Shown here piece after piece: positions 11,891-22,418 of a stretch of DNA of 64,000 bases. The notes beneath the pieces are model-generated. The model made no database searches and had not been told where the DNA came from. It worked only from the letters and a program-made list of their open reading frames with translations. Location: positions 496,001-560,000 of the forward strand of contig JAKGDA010000015.1 of NCBI GenBank assembly GCA_021596325.1, written 5' to 3'. The DNA is from Parafenestella ontariensis (Eukaryota; Ascomycota; Dothideomycetes; Pleosporales; Cucurbitariaceae). The translations under genes and the position numbers were made by a program. The stretch's first letter is position 1, and each line of letters starts with the position of its first letter.

Positions 11891-13249
11891 ATGGCTCCCC
11901 AATCCACCCAGATACTGCGAAGAAACGCCGCTTACATAGAGAAGGCCATGGCCGAGAAGTTCTCCAAGTCCGAAATGGCAGCGCATGAGCTCCTCACCAC
12001 ACCCGACCGCCGACGAGAAAAGCGAATCTTCAAGGTAGCAAGCCAAGTTGCACTCGAATACGCATCCCAGATGCACTGGTCTAATTTCCACACCTGGGAG
12101 TCGTTCCGGCACATCACCACCGAAGAGCAAGCCCCATCGCACGCACCTCACTTCTGGGAGTCAATCTACCCGTTCTCCACCTGTCTCGGCATGGCCTCAA
12201 CAGTCACCACTGCTCTGAAGAACGCCTTACTGCAGGACGACGATATAGCTGAGTATGCCGACAGTGTCCAACTCGTTACGAACCGCACTGTTGACGCATT
12301 GAAGCAGAGTCGTCGTTTCCACTGCATTACCATCGTGCGGTTCTGGGACCACTGTATCGTAATCGACCTCGTAGCGCAGCCGACTGCTTTCAAAGTCGCT
12401 CTCACATCCATATACATGTGTCAGGACAGCCTCTCCTTCCTGGAGACCAGCACATCATGCTTTGCGTATGCGTACTTGGGCACTAGTCCGGATGGTGCTG
12501 CTGAGCCGTCGCACATACTGGTAGAGTATACCGGGAAGCCTGACTATTTTATTTATAGTGAGGCACCGTTTACTGACATGCAAGATGGTGTACTGGGCGG
12601 TGTTCTTAACTATGCTTTCCCCGCAGCTAAGACGAAGCGGCATACGCCCCTCGGCGATATGCCTAGCCGTCGGACCATCCAGGCTCGTTCTGTTTGGGAT
12701 TATAGGCCTACGAACGCTTTCACTACGTATACGCCTCTTGCTGATGGTAAGTTTCTCGTCGAAACGGTGGTCCTTCGTATCGACATCATTGAGCAGCAGT
12801 TGATCTTGCAACTTCCGTACATTGACTGGCTTGCTAAACCCGATAACCTGCATTTCCTTGAGATTATGGAATGTTACAAAGGCTTCAAGCGGTGTGCAGA
12901 GAGCTTGCAAGATGCGGTTGCGTATCTCTACGTGCCGTTGGGTACTCCTGGCTCCACGCTCGATTTACCAACGAAAGGGCTGTCTCAGGGTGCTACGCGC
13001 GCTGTTCAGGTGGTAGACGAGGTTTGTACGGCTCTTGGTTTACCGGAAGGTGAGATTGTACGTATTGTGAATGTCGTGGCTGACTTTTGGAAGGAGGCGC
13101 TGGCTCTTCATCAGGATCGGTTGGTGTTGAATGAGGCGTGGGATCGGGCGATTGTTCGTGATCGCGAGGATTCTACTATCGATGAGGATGAGATTCGTGT
13201 TGACTCTGCGATCGATGAGCAGCAGGTCCCGGACCATTGGATTGTGTAA
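11891..13249 (+). CDS. Unrecognised fungal protein with possible Cys-His-Asp fold
   Basis: I do not recognise this 452-aa single-exon gene. The ATG at 11891 is the first in frame. The N-terminal 60 residues are helical and basic (RRREKRIFKVASQVALEYASQ, split by charged residues). A cysteine at the start of a helix (STCLGMASTVTTAL, Cys about 98) is followed by a beta-hairpin with His and Asp (DHCIVIDLVAQP, His about 154, Asp about 159). That Cys-then-His-then-acid order is shared by papain-like, transglutaminase and arylamine N-acetyltransferase folds, but the spacing is not diagnostic. The middle carries WDYRPTNAFTTYTPL. The C-terminal tail is acidic (STIDEDEIRVDSAIDE). No signal peptide or membrane segment. 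Coding is supported by length and an uninterrupted frame; function is unknown. Confidence 0.75.
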   Translation: MAPQSTQILRRNAAYIEKAMAEKFSKSEMAAHELLTTPDRRREKRIFKVASQVALEYASQMHWSNFHTWESFRHITTEEQAPSHAPHFWESIYPFSTCLGMASTVTTALKNALLQDDDIAEYADSVQLVTNRTVDALKQSRRFHCITIVRFWDHCIVIDLVAQPTAFKVALTSIYMCQDSLSFLETSTSCFAYAYLGTSPDGAAEPSHILVEYTGKPDYFIYSEAPFTDMQDGVLGGVLNYAFPAAKTKRHTPLGDMPSRRTIQARSVWDYRPTNAFTTYTPLADGKFLVETVVLRIDIIEQQLILQLPYIDWLAKPDNLHFLEIMECYKGFKRCAESLQDAVAYLYVPLGTPGSTLDLPTKGLSQGATRAVQVVDEVCTALGLPEGEIVRIVNVVADFWKEALALHQDRLVLNEAWDRAIVRDREDSTIDEDEIRVDSAIDEQQVPDHWIV

Positions 13250-13693
13250 TTAAGTGGAAGGCGAGCGGATGTATTTTGCACAAGCCCCTTCCGTTATCGT
13301 TATCGTTCTCGTGTATTATCCGTCCCAATACAGCCCGTAAGGTCTCACAACTTTACTTGGCAATTTAACCTCATACGCTTGTACAGTGTAGTCCTATTGA
13401 AATTAAGTCTTGTTAACACAAAGAACTATGATTCTTGTGGCTATAACTTCGCCCTATCGAGCCTGCCCGTGACAATTGACAACTAATTTCATCGTTGTTT
13501 CCTCTTTAAACCGGCCTGGCAGTTCGGGAACAGATGAGCGGAGTCACTTTGCATCACTATGTGCCTTAGGATGTAAAACAAGTATTGTAATAGACCGGTT
13601 ATGCGCAATATTATTTTCATTCAGAGCTGCTTTTATCAACACCATCAGATGCAAAATTCCAAGGACGCCGTGCATGCCGCTAAGTACAAAACG
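13250..13693. other. Convergent 3' intergenic region
   Basis: This lies between the stop codons of two converging genes. It is AT-rich with no supported exon, and should contain both polyadenylation regions. Confidence 0.5.
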
Positions 13694-16600
13694 CTAAACA
13701 ACAACATCGTTCCCAATGTCTCTCCTTTCCTCAGAGTGATACTGACCGTCCCCGTATATCCTGCCTAAAGCAGCATGTAACTCTTCAATACGAGCAATCA
13801 GTTTTCCCCTCTCTTCTTCCACAGTCCCAATATCCAATACAACCTCCCTCCTCGCGTGGCCCTGACCAAACCAGATAGTGTGTTGACTTTCACTCCAGTT
13901 CGCCTTCATACCATCTTCCAAACCCCTTCTGCAAAACGCCATGATCTCCCCGTGCTGCTTCTCCGAGGGCGGCTCATGCAAATCACCACTATAGAACGGA
14001 ACTGAATGCGGTTCGATATCGTGCAGTAGCTCAGCCACAAAAACACTAAACTTCTCCATATACACAATAAGCGGTGGTTTGCTGGCACACGTGGATGCCG
14101 TGGTTCGGCTCCAGATATAATCCAGAAGTGGGAGTTGAGAAATCCAAGTCTCCAGCATAAGATTGAGAGCGGAGAGAATATGGGGTTGCTGGAAAGGAAC
14201 GGGGTCGTTCTTCAGATGCTCGGTGCCTCGGATGAAGGCATGTGTGATGGCTATGATGGATCCCACAGTCGATGACAGGCTGTCTGGCTGGGTGATTCGC
14301 AGATCGAAGATCATCGTGTTAAAGATCGAAGGTAGGGATTGTAGTATAGGCCTGGCGATGACAAAGGCAGTGCTTGATGCGAACGCCCTTTCGAGGTATG
14401 TGGGGAGGATACCTTTCAGGAGCACAGTTCGCAAGGCTGTTCGGTCAGCAGGCGGTGCTTCGTCCGCACAGAGAGCGGTCCTAAGCTGATTCACGAGATA
14501 CGACTGCTGGTTGTCGGCTGCGGCTTGCTGCGCTACAGTCTGAATAAAGACTGAGAGCTGCTTAGCAGTTCCTGCATCAGTTGCTTTGGGCGCGTATCCG
14601 CACAGGCGACCGACAACGTAGGTAGGATCTGTAGCCGGCAGCGGGAATGCGACCGAGTCTGTGAAGAAGGGTAGTACAGGACATATGTCGCTCGTGTATT
14701 GCTTCAAGAACTGGACGATCTTTTGCACGAACTCAACATACGCTCCAGTCACTGTCGTGCCTTGCCGAAGCTGCTGGTAATTGTTCTTCATGGTCGTCAT
14801 GAAGTCCTTTAGTAACGCTGCGTACAGTCTTCTCACTTCGGCAGTGCGCGCTTGCTCAGTGCGAGAAGTAGCTTGCATGCTTTCCCGTATATTGGACAGG
14901 ATGCTAGAGATGAGTGCAAGACGTCGTAAGCGCACAGTCTCAGCAGTAATGTCCCATTCGCCACTCTGCTCATTGCGGAAGAAGGGAAGGTTCTTTAGGA
15001 GCGGATGGCCATGGTCGGTGCGCACGATAGTGTGTAGTAAACGATGCTGGAACCTGAGCATGGACTCACGGTCCAGCAAGGTTAAGACTAGAGACGTTAT
15101 GAACTCGTGACGATGCTCCTCGTACGCAGCGCGATCACATTCGATCAAGGCAGCCATGAAGTATGGACTGAACTTGCGCGTCTGTTCCGTGTGACGTAGC
15201 TGTTGCCATGACACTTGACTGAAAGACTCGATGTAGTAAGACCAAGACTTTGAACCCGATGTGATCTGCCCATCGGCAATGCAAACCCACGTGTCAACGC
15301 ATTCCATAAGCAGGTTTTCGTCTGGCGAGCTTTCCGCACCAAACGCATTGGAAAGCAAATGCCAAAGTGGGGCTTGAACAAAGTCGAGACCCGGTGGCTT
15401 GCTTGCACCATGCGAAGGCGGGTGATTGATGTCCTCGGACTCTATGAAATCTAGGTCCGGGAAAGCACCGTAGTCCTGACTTTCTTCGCTTGTCTGCTGA
15501 CTAACTTCTTTACTTGAGAGGAGCTTCTGGCACGTGGTATATTCTCGAAGAAGGAGCAGTGTATCCCTGATCACACTGACCAGACGTCGGTCCTCGAGAT
15601 GCGGGAGCTCGAGCAAGTGAACGATGTCGGAGTCAACGAAGAATGTCTCTAGAGCCATCTGGTCTTTGGCCTGGTGTATGGCCTTTCGCATCCCTGCTAT
15701 GCAGTCTCGCAGCGTCGCAATAACTTGTTCCTGATTCCTTTCCATCGTCTGCCGAACCATGACTGCAGAGACATCTGTGGTGCCATCTAGAACGCCCAAC
15801 TTTAGGTAGTCATCGGCTTCACTCTTCGCTAGTTGGTATTGCTTTAGTGTCTGGCGCATCATGTCCTTGTGCCAAAGTGCGAACGGTTTTGCGGACGTAG
15901 ACGGCTCCTCAGTTGACAGTTGAAACGTCGTAAGGTTAGCCCATGCGCGCACATTGAGCCTGCAAGCCTCGCGATGAGAACTCTCGTGGTTCACAAGATG
16001 TCGAACATGATCCAGTTTGGGCCGGCAAGACGGGGGTGCAGCCCAATAGAGCGTGGATAGAAGATCATGATGGTTTCGGAGTGCTGCTAGGCTCTCTTCA
16101 TCGAGCGGCTGATCATTCGGATAGGTGCGACCGTGGTTAGGAATGGTCCGGAACACGAAGCTGCGAATCTTTTTCTCGGGATATGCTGCGTCCTTCATAC
16201 CTCGTAGGCCTAATGCGAGACATTTCAAAGCCACATGGAAGGAGGTTTCGTTCAGCTCGAGCGTTAAAGGCTGTTCGGCCGCTAGATTTTCGAGAAAGGC
16301 AACGGAGCCAGTGCTTGCTTCGTGTCGGAGTGGCCGGAGACCATTCTTGCCAAAGTAATCGAACACGGCGTTGAGCATCTGTTCTGGTCGCTTCCAGTGC
16401 CAATGACTGATCAGCCGATGGCATCTTGCCAGGTTGGCACGCATATACTCGTTGAGTGACGTGCTGTGCTTCCTGTAGGTGTTTGGGTACAGGTGAAAAA
16501 GACGTTTGAGAAGGTCCCTGATGCAAGTCCAGTTGTCTCCCTTGAAAGACAGTCGTCTACCTTTGTTGGGGATTCCGGATATATCGACTTCGATGAATGG

Positions 16601-19600
16601 GAGAAAACTGAAGATTGTTGCCCATGTCGCTTCGAAGGTTTGGATGTGCGTGGCCTTTGTTACCAATAAGGAAAGCTCTTGACTAACGATATCCCAGAAA
16701 CCGGAACCAGGAAGGCTAACAGCGTCCAAGACATGCATGCAAATGACGATGCTTTCCGCGAGCACATCGCTCTCTTGAACACCATTGAGTCGCACAGCAT
16801 GCCGCTTATTCTTCTCTAGGAATGCACTCAATTCTGCCGCACCGTACCGTGCTAAATGTGTCGCAATGATTTTTGATATGCTCTTGATTACGCTCTCAAC
16901 ATCGCTTTTGTGGCTCCATTCGACGTTTTGGTGTTGCGCAATTCGGTAGACCTGTACACTCAAGACCAGCAGGTACGACATGGCACGAATGCCCTTTCGC
17001 GTAGTACCTGAGGTTGGGCTATGTTCACCCGTTGCTGAGTATGCCGTAATCAATGAGTCGAATAGAAATTGCACCAGCTGAAATGTCTTCGACACGAAGT
17101 CCGTGCGGTCTATAGAGTCGAGAAAGCTAAGATGCGTGGATACGTAGGTAATGAGCGACCGTATGAAACTGGCTGAGTGCACCAAGACGTCTTCGCGTAA
17201 GCTGGAAATTATGTCCGGATCTTTTCCTTGGCCGTCTAGAGGCATCCATATGCTCTGCATAAGATTCTGTATCCCTGAACTGGTTTCGTCGCTCCAAGGC
17301 CCACATCTGATTGACTGGGTATCATGAGAGAGGGTACAGTAGCCAGCCAGTTCGTCCAAGTCCCGACCGTCTGACTGGCCAATGCGCAAAGCTTGCCGAA
17401 GCTCATCTGAGCCGATGAAAGTTGAGGCGTGAAAGTAGGTTTCGGACACGAGCGAGTGTACATCGAACGTGATAGGATATCGGTTACCATAAGGACCAAG
17501 GCCTTGGAGTACAGGGAGGTCATGCACAGATTCGACTTCGATATCTTGAACCGCCACAGTTTTTAGAATCTCCTCAATTGCGGGTTCGCTCGGCTGTCGG
17601 TACTCCCGTGCGTCAACATCAATCCGATGCGCCTTCTTTTTCAGTCGCCTTCGTGCTGGCTGGGCTTGTTTGGCTGGGCTATCCGCCGGACGATCGCCTA
17701 CGTCGTTTGCCGAAGGAAGGGGCGGTAGAACAGCGTCGTCATCAGCTAGGAAACGTGCGAGCACAAGATTTCTATGAGACTGGTCCTGAGGCAATGGGAC
17801 ACCGAATTGCTGATCGACGCGATGCAGTCCCTTTTCGAAGGCGATCTTTCTATGGCCATGACCAAACTCTGTTTCATCGCCCTCCAGTTGTGCAGTTCTA
17901 AACGAAACTGCGCCACTGCGTCTCGCTGGATGCCCAGGAGCTGTACCAGGTATTGATGTCTTGTTCCGACGCTCCAAGGGCCTCATCGTCTGTGTAGAAG
18001 CACGTTGGAACACCTGAAGGCCAGGAGGTAAATTCCTGCGTCGGCGAGGTTGGGTGACCTCTTTCCCGGAGGCTGACCTGCCATCGAGGTCTTTCGAAGG
18101 CTCTGTCTCGGTAGTTGGCCATCGTGGTGTACGCTGATGATTGTCGACCTTGTCTACTAATGGGACTCGTTGAGCATTCAGTCGCTGCGATCCCGCGTTA
18201 TTCTTAGGTTTCAGCGTTCCTTGACGCCATTGCTGAAGAGTGATGTTTGCATCCTCCGTGTCGCGAGCATTGTGTAATCGTATCTCCTTGCCGTTCAAGC
18301 TTTGACGGGCTAAGTCGGACCTTCGGAGTGCTTGTCGTCTTGCAACCCTAAGGAATTGCGGCACATCACTACTTCGCTTGGAGGGCGACAAATCTAGGTC
18401 CACAATACTCATTGCTGGTGGTGGAGTTCTTCGGACGCGCCTCGAGCTGTTATGCGTTCTTCTCCTAGCAGAGCCACCATACGACCGCTTTGCAGTGCCC
18501 ACACCCCGTGCAGTACCATCCGATAGTTTGACTCGCTTTGATTTTCCAAAAGTGTCGGTAAGTTTGGTCTGTTTTCTTCGCTTTGTTCCAGCACCACCGA
18601 GCGTGGGAAGGTGCAGTCGGTCGTTTTCCATATCTGACAAGTCGTCATCAGCGTATCGGCTGTCAAGCATTGCGGCTACTGCAAGTGCATCTTCCACAGA
18701 AGCTTGTATGTTTTGGGTTGGCCGAGCAACAGATCCTCCATGCTCATTCTCAGACTCATCGGATATGATTATAGCGTCTCTTGAAGGTGTCCCAATTGCT
18801 GATACTCTTCGTGACTGAGCAGTACGTTGCGTGATCCTCTGGGCAATCCCGCGTTGAGGCTCGGTTGGCTCAGGAGAGTATGCAGTATTCAAACGCACCC
18901 GTTCTCGTTCACGCTCTTTAGCTTTTCGCCGTTCTTGTGCCTTGCGGTCGAACCGCAACCATGACGCTGGTAGAACACCCTTGATTTTCCTGCCCACTTT
19001 TCTCAACTCCTTGTCGCTTTGTTCTGCTTCACTAGTTGATTCAGAAGCGGAAGGTGAGCTGTCACTGAGCACTATTCTCGTTGGCCGACGTAGCTCACCA
19101 CCGGAGCGTTGTACACTCCTGGGGATGGGTTCCGAGTCAGAATCCAGTAACGAATGAGGATTGTCCTGTACAACGGACGAGGTGGACGGAGTGGGTAAGT
19201 TCGGAGCAGGAGTCGTCTTGTCGGGCCCTCCTAGTCGGCGAACTGACCTGTTCCCATTCAACAGAGGACTACTCGAATACGGAGGTGAGTTTGGTGGAAC
19301 CGACCAGATGTCACGTGGCGGTGTGTCATCTTCAAATATGTTCCTCGGCAGCGCAATAACCTGTGTCAAGGGAAAGTTGAGTTTCCTTCTCTTGGCCGCA
19401 TTGGGAAGGTGAAGTTGGGTGGAGGTAAGCCGTCTCGCAGGATCCGAAATAGGGCGAGGAGCCGAGCTTCCTTTGCGTGCATTTTTCCTTGGCTTTTGGA
19501 CGATTGGAGTGGAGACTGGAATTTCACGTTCAGGCGGGCTACTCGACGGGCTCCGATTCGGATCAAACTCCTTCTCTTGTGTTTCGGCGTCGTGTCGCGG

Positions 19601-20554
19601 TTGACGATGTGGAGACCTTTCTCTAGGTACCGGCTTCAGACCTCTGCTCTGGACCTCTCTCCGATACATTTCCCCCTCTAACATGTAGGGGTGAACCTGA
19701 ATAGGCTTCCGCTGACGAAGGTCGCGTCTCGATCTTTGCTCCATCATTTGGTTCTGTAATGCCCTTGAGGATGGTATGACCACTTGAACTGTAGTCTGTC
19801 GGTGAGGCGCGATAACGGCGCTCGTAGGTGATTCGATGTCGGTTGGTGGGTCTGACAGAGCGTCGTCTCCAGAATCGTCTGATAGTGGTGTGATACCAAA
19901 CTCGCCGAGGATCGCGGAGGCTTTCGTTCTATTTCCTGGAAGGTTTGCTGTGGGTGGACAAGGCTGCAGTGTCGAAGTACCGAGCATTTGCGATGATTTC
20001 GCCGAATCATCACTGTGTTGTACGCTCGGAACTGGAGACACCCGAAGAGAATCGTTTAGACTTTGTGAGGGTATAGTAACATTATCGATGCGTTGCGGGT
20101 CTGGCAATGGGGAGCTTCGCTGAGAAGCCGACGACCTGAACAGTCGTGAAGATGAATGCGGTACAGTACGTTGTTTCTTCGGTGTGGGAGAGTTCTGGAG
20201 CGGGTCGGGACTCTCTGATGGCTCCCTTGCAGTTAAGAGCGTAGAAACAGGCGTAAATGGAGAGGGCGTGGGACGCTTTGGTGAGATGCGTTGCTGGGGC
20301 GGTGTGCCGACAACTCCCTGCTCTTCTTGCCTTGCTGCTTCCTTCGTAACATCATTACTGCACCCTTCATTCTTGAATCCATCTTGGGCCTCATCTCCAT
20401 CGCTTTTATGCCCTTCTTCTTGCCCAACGCCAACATCGTCGCGGTCGACGCGTCCATTCAACCCTGCATGCTGCCTGGAACCCTGACTTTCAAGTGATTC
20501 CTCCTCTTCTTCATCCGAGTCCAAAACAAATCCTTTCTGTCTCCATCTCGACAT
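13694..20554 (-). CDS. mus7: Mus7/Mms22 family DNA-repair protein
   Basis: Single uninterrupted frame of 2286 aa. I start it at the ATG at 20554-20552 because MSRWRQKGFVLDSDEEEEE matches the usual opening of fungal Mus7 proteins; the frame is open further upstream but the extra residues are low complexity. Known family role: helps the Rtt101-Mms1 cullin ubiquitin ligase protect and restart stalled replication forks by homologous recombination. The first ~1000 residues are disordered, rich in Ser, Pro and Arg, with repeated acidic patches. The conserved part begins near GLGPYGNRYPITFDVHSLV and continues as an all-helical region with YFHASTFIGSDELR. It ends with EERRDIGNDVVV. It is nuclear by family. 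Divergent from the small gene at 20768. Confidence 0.88.
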   Translation of the reverse strand: MSRWRQKGFVLDSDEEEEESLESQGSRQHAGLNGRVDRDDVGVGQEEGHKSDGDEAQDGFKNEGCSNDVTKEAARQEEQGVVGTPPQQRISPKRPTPSPFTPVSTLLTAREPSESPDPLQNSPTPKKQRTVPHSSSRLFRSSASQRSSPLPDPQRIDNVTIPSQSLNDSLRVSPVPSVQHSDDSAKSSQMLGTSTLQPCPPTANLPGNRTKASAILGEFGITPLSDDSGDDALSDPPTDIESPTSAVIAPHRQTTVQVVIPSSRALQNQMMEQRSRRDLRQRKPIQVHPYMLEGEMYRREVQSRGLKPVPRERSPHRQPRHDAETQEKEFDPNRSPSSSPPEREIPVSTPIVQKPRKNARKGSSAPRPISDPARRLTSTQLHLPNAAKRRKLNFPLTQVIALPRNIFEDDTPPRDIWSVPPNSPPYSSSPLLNGNRSVRRLGGPDKTTPAPNLPTPSTSSVVQDNPHSLLDSDSEPIPRSVQRSGGELRRPTRIVLSDSSPSASESTSEAEQSDKELRKVGRKIKGVLPASWLRFDRKAQERRKAKERERERVRLNTAYSPEPTEPQRGIAQRITQRTAQSRRVSAIGTPSRDAIIISDESENEHGGSVARPTQNIQASVEDALAVAAMLDSRYADDDLSDMENDRLHLPTLGGAGTKRRKQTKLTDTFGKSKRVKLSDGTARGVGTAKRSYGGSARRRTHNSSRRVRRTPPPAMSIVDLDLSPSKRSSDVPQFLRVARRQALRRSDLARQSLNGKEIRLHNARDTEDANITLQQWRQGTLKPKNNAGSQRLNAQRVPLVDKVDNHQRTPRWPTTETEPSKDLDGRSASGKEVTQPRRRRNLPPGLQVFQRASTQTMRPLERRNKTSIPGTAPGHPARRSGAVSFRTAQLEGDETEFGHGHRKIAFEKGLHRVDQQFGVPLPQDQSHRNLVLARFLADDDAVLPPLPSANDVGDRPADSPAKQAQPARRRLKKKAHRIDVDAREYRQPSEPAIEEILKTVAVQDIEVESVHDLPVLQGLGPYGNRYPITFDVHSLVSETYFHASTFIGSDELRQALRIGQSDGRDLDELAGYCTLSHDTQSIRCGPWSDETSSGIQNLMQSIWMPLDGQGKDPDIISSLREDVLVHSASFIRSLITYVSTHLSFLDSIDRTDFVSKTFQLVQFLFDSLITAYSATGEHSPTSGTTRKGIRAMSYLLVLSVQVYRIAQHQNVEWSHKSDVESVIKSISKIIATHLARYGAAELSAFLEKNKRHAVRLNGVQESDVLAESIVICMHVLDAVSLPGSGFWDIVSQELSLLVTKATHIQTFEATWATIFSFLPFIEVDISGIPNKGRRLSFKGDNWTCIRDLLKRLFHLYPNTYRKHSTSLNEYMRANLARCHRLISHWHWKRPEQMLNAVFDYFGKNGLRPLRHEASTGSVAFLENLAAEQPLTLELNETSFHVALKCLALGLRGMKDAAYPEKKIRSFVFRTIPNHGRTYPNDQPLDEESLAALRNHHDLLSTLYWAAPPSCRPKLDHVRHLVNHESSHREACRLNVRAWANLTTFQLSTEEPSTSAKPFALWHKDMMRQTLKQYQLAKSEADDYLKLGVLDGTTDVSAVMVRQTMERNQEQVIATLRDCIAGMRKAIHQAKDQMALETFFVDSDIVHLLELPHLEDRRLVSVIRDTLLLLREYTTCQKLLSSKEVSQQTSEESQDYGAFPDLDFIESEDINHPPSHGASKPPGLDFVQAPLWHLLSNAFGAESSPDENLLMECVDTWVCIADGQITSGSKSWSYYIESFSQVSWQQLRHTEQTRKFSPYFMAALIECDRAAYEEHRHEFITSLVLTLLDRESMLRFQHRLLHTIVRTDHGHPLLKNLPFFRNEQSGEWDITAETVRLRRLALISSILSNIRESMQATSRTEQARTAEVRRLYAALLKDFMTTMKNNYQQLRQGTTVTGAYVEFVQKIVQFLKQYTSDICPVLPFFTDSVAFPLPATDPTYVVGRLCGYAPKATDAGTAKQLSVFIQTVAQQAAADNQQSYLVNQLRTALCADEAPPADRTALRTVLLKGILPTYLERAFASSTAFVIARPILQSLPSIFNTMIFDLRITQPDSLSSTVGSIIAITHAFIRGTEHLKNDPVPFQQPHILSALNLMLETWISQLPLLDYIWSRTTASTCASKPPLIVYMEKFSVFVAELLHDIEPHSVPFYSGDLHEPPSEKQHGEIMAFCRRGLEDGMKANWSESQHTIWFGQGHARREVVLDIGTVEEERGKLIARIEELHAALGRIYGDGQYHSEERRDIGNDVVV

Positions 20555-20767
20555 TGGGGCTCGTCTGCATATTCGTGTGCGGTGCGAAGGTGGTGGGTGG
20601 GATTTTGAGGACTGGCTAAGTGGTGCATGGTGCATTGGCCTCAACGCGTCTACCCGTGCTCGGCAGCTAGCGCGTTGCAATGCCGACTTTTTGCCCGCAC
20701 TATTGGCTTCGTCATCCACTTCGACTTCGCACGACAGTGGAGTGATTGCGACGAACAAGTGAGCGAA
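20555..20767. promoter_or_regulatory. Shared upstream region of Mus7 and a small membrane-protein gene
   Basis: The two ATGs face away from each other 213 nt apart, so both promoters and 5' UTRs must fit here or overlap the neighbouring gene. No specific transcription-factor site is called. Confidence 0.5.
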
Positions 20768-21205
20768 ATGGCGGGCCGTATTCTTCCGATTGCACTGGCG
20801 ACGGTCGCGGGAATTTCGATCGGCGTGGCCACTTTTGATGGAGAGTTCAAAGAGCAGAGAAGGAAGAAGCTGGAAGAAGAGTACCAACGGTACGCACGAG
20901 CTCTGTCACCTTCTTTCACTTGGCCTTCACTTACACCCATTACTAGGGAAATTGCCGCTGTGAACCCTAAAGAAGCTACCGCTGTATCTTCGTTGAGCAG
21001 TGCCGGTCCTTCACCAATGGCTTCGAGCACCCTGCCAGCCCCATTGCCCGAACAGGTAGCGGCTAAGAAAGAGGACGTTAAAGCATCGGCGGCACCTGCG
21101 TCCTCATGGTCGTCAATGTTTGGGTTTTGGGCTTGGAACAAGGATTCAAAGAGTGAAGCTGCGCCGGCGAAGAACAGTATTGAAGAAGTAAAAGGAAAGC
21201 CATGA
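20768..21205 (+). CDS. Small single-pass membrane protein, probably organellar
   Basis: Not recognised by name. The ATG at 20768 starts a hydrophobic segment (ILPIALATVAGISIGVATF) after a basic MAGR, then a charged helix (KEQRRKKLEEEYQ). This arrangement is common in small inner-mitochondrial-membrane and assembly proteins. A likely intron at 20890-20946 (GTACGC donor, ACTAG acceptor, 57 nt) is in phase: spliced, the product is 126 aa; unspliced, 145 aa. Splicing would give EEYQREIAAVNPKEA. The C-terminal half is Ala/Pro/Ser-rich, then WSSMFGFWAWNKD. Expression is plausible from the divergent promoter with Mus7. The mitochondrial location is inference. Confidence 0.6.
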   Translation: MAGRILPIALATVAGISIGVATFDGEFKEQRRKKLEEEYQRYARALSPSFTWPSLTPITREIAAVNPKEATAVSSLSSAGPSPMASSTLPAPLPEQVAAKKEDVKASAAPASSWSSMFGFWAWNKDSKSEAAPAKNSIEEVKGKP

Positions 21206-21229
21206 TGGTAGCGCATGACTTGCTTGCTA

Positions 21230-22418
21230 TCAAAGATTCAGCCTCCTCTCGAGATCCTCCCACCTTCCACGTCGTAACGGATCGAGACGCTTCAGCTCAT
21301 CCAACCAAACCCTCATGTCTTTGGTGGTGAACGATCCGGTCCCTGCATCGACATCCAAAGATGCCTCCGCAAGCCCGAGCAAGGCCTCGTATATCCATTT
21401 GCAGTCCGCCTCGTCCTCCAATATCTCTCTGATATACTCCATCTCATGCTCGTAGTATTGTTGCCGATCGCCGTTTGTCAAATCTTGAACTACAAGTTGG
21501 TGCGGTGGACACGACGGGGATAAGATCGAGAGTAGATATTGGTGATAAAACCAGATGGACTGGTCGAAGGGATCAGTGTTTATGGCTTCACATATGAGAG
21601 AAAGCTCGGAGTCGAGGAAAGAGCGGCGTACTTTCGGGTCTGCGTTGCGCTCGCGGAGGATCTGGGGGATGAGCTGGCTTCGGTAGTGCCAGGCGGAGAA
21701 GTTGGAGAGATTAGTCTTAATCATCTTGGTCGTGTATTCAAACTCGGATTCTGCGAGACTCTTTGGCGTGGCTTCGGCTGCAGGTTCAGCTATCGCGGGA
21801 GTCAAGCGTTCAAGCTGCGAGACCACAAACCGCCGGTAACTCCACGCATGAAAGTTTCGACTATCCGCATGTAACATCTTGTTTATCAGTTGTAGCTCGC
21901 CTGACCACAATTTTCGTGCCGCATCCGTGCCCATCGAAGACTCTCCTTCTCGGAGGAGCCAATTTCTGTGATTCCATATCCAGTAACATTTGGGAAACTT
22001 GCGTAACAGCGCAAAGGTGAGCTGTAGGTCGCCTTGTAGAAGCTCATCTGGCGATTGCTGTGAATTCTGTGCTGAGACCAAAGAACCTACGACGCGTCTT
22101 CGGTGGTTCCATATTGTGTAGTACTCGGGGTTCTCATTCAAGAGCTTCGTGACCAGCCCGAGGACTTCGATAGTGTACTGCTTTTCAGCAATCTGATATG
22201 ATGAGCGTCAGTATTCCCAATGATTGGAAAGCTAGCTCTATGTACCTTTGTATTTACTAGCTCTGCTAACTTCTTATACTCGTCGATTTGCTGAAGCTCT
22301 TTCTGTCGTGCCTCCTCCGAGCGTACGAGAGGGCCTGAGCCGCGCGATATGCCATGCTAAAGCTGTCAGCGCACAATCGAAGCCATATTTCATTCATGGA
22401 TTAACTTACGCTTGCCAT
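21230..22418 (-). CDS. BET4: Rab geranylgeranyltransferase alpha subunit
   Basis: Alpha subunit of protein geranylgeranyltransferase type II. With Bet2 and the Rab escort protein it attaches geranylgeranyl groups to Rab GTPases in the cytosol. Exons 22418-22410 (only ATG GCA AGC), 22356-22246 and 22192-21230 give 360 aa, and all phases close. Prenyltransferase-alpha repeats are visible as IWNHRRRVV, IWNHRNWLL, AWSYRRFVV, AWHYRSQLI and IWFYHQYLL. The length fits the fungal subunit, which lacks the animal LRR and Ig-like domains. The alternative, the farnesyltransferase/GGTase-I alpha subunit, is less likely because the WNHRR-rich N-terminal repeats and HGISRGSGPLVRSEEAR opening look like Bet4. 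The 3' end is 24 nt from the stop of the convergent small gene, so UTRs probably overlap. Confidence 0.9.

Noticed and set aside
20555..20887. Longer N-terminus for Mus7
   Set aside because: The family start MSRWRQKGF is at 20554; the upstream frame is low complexity and would overlap the divergent gene's start region.
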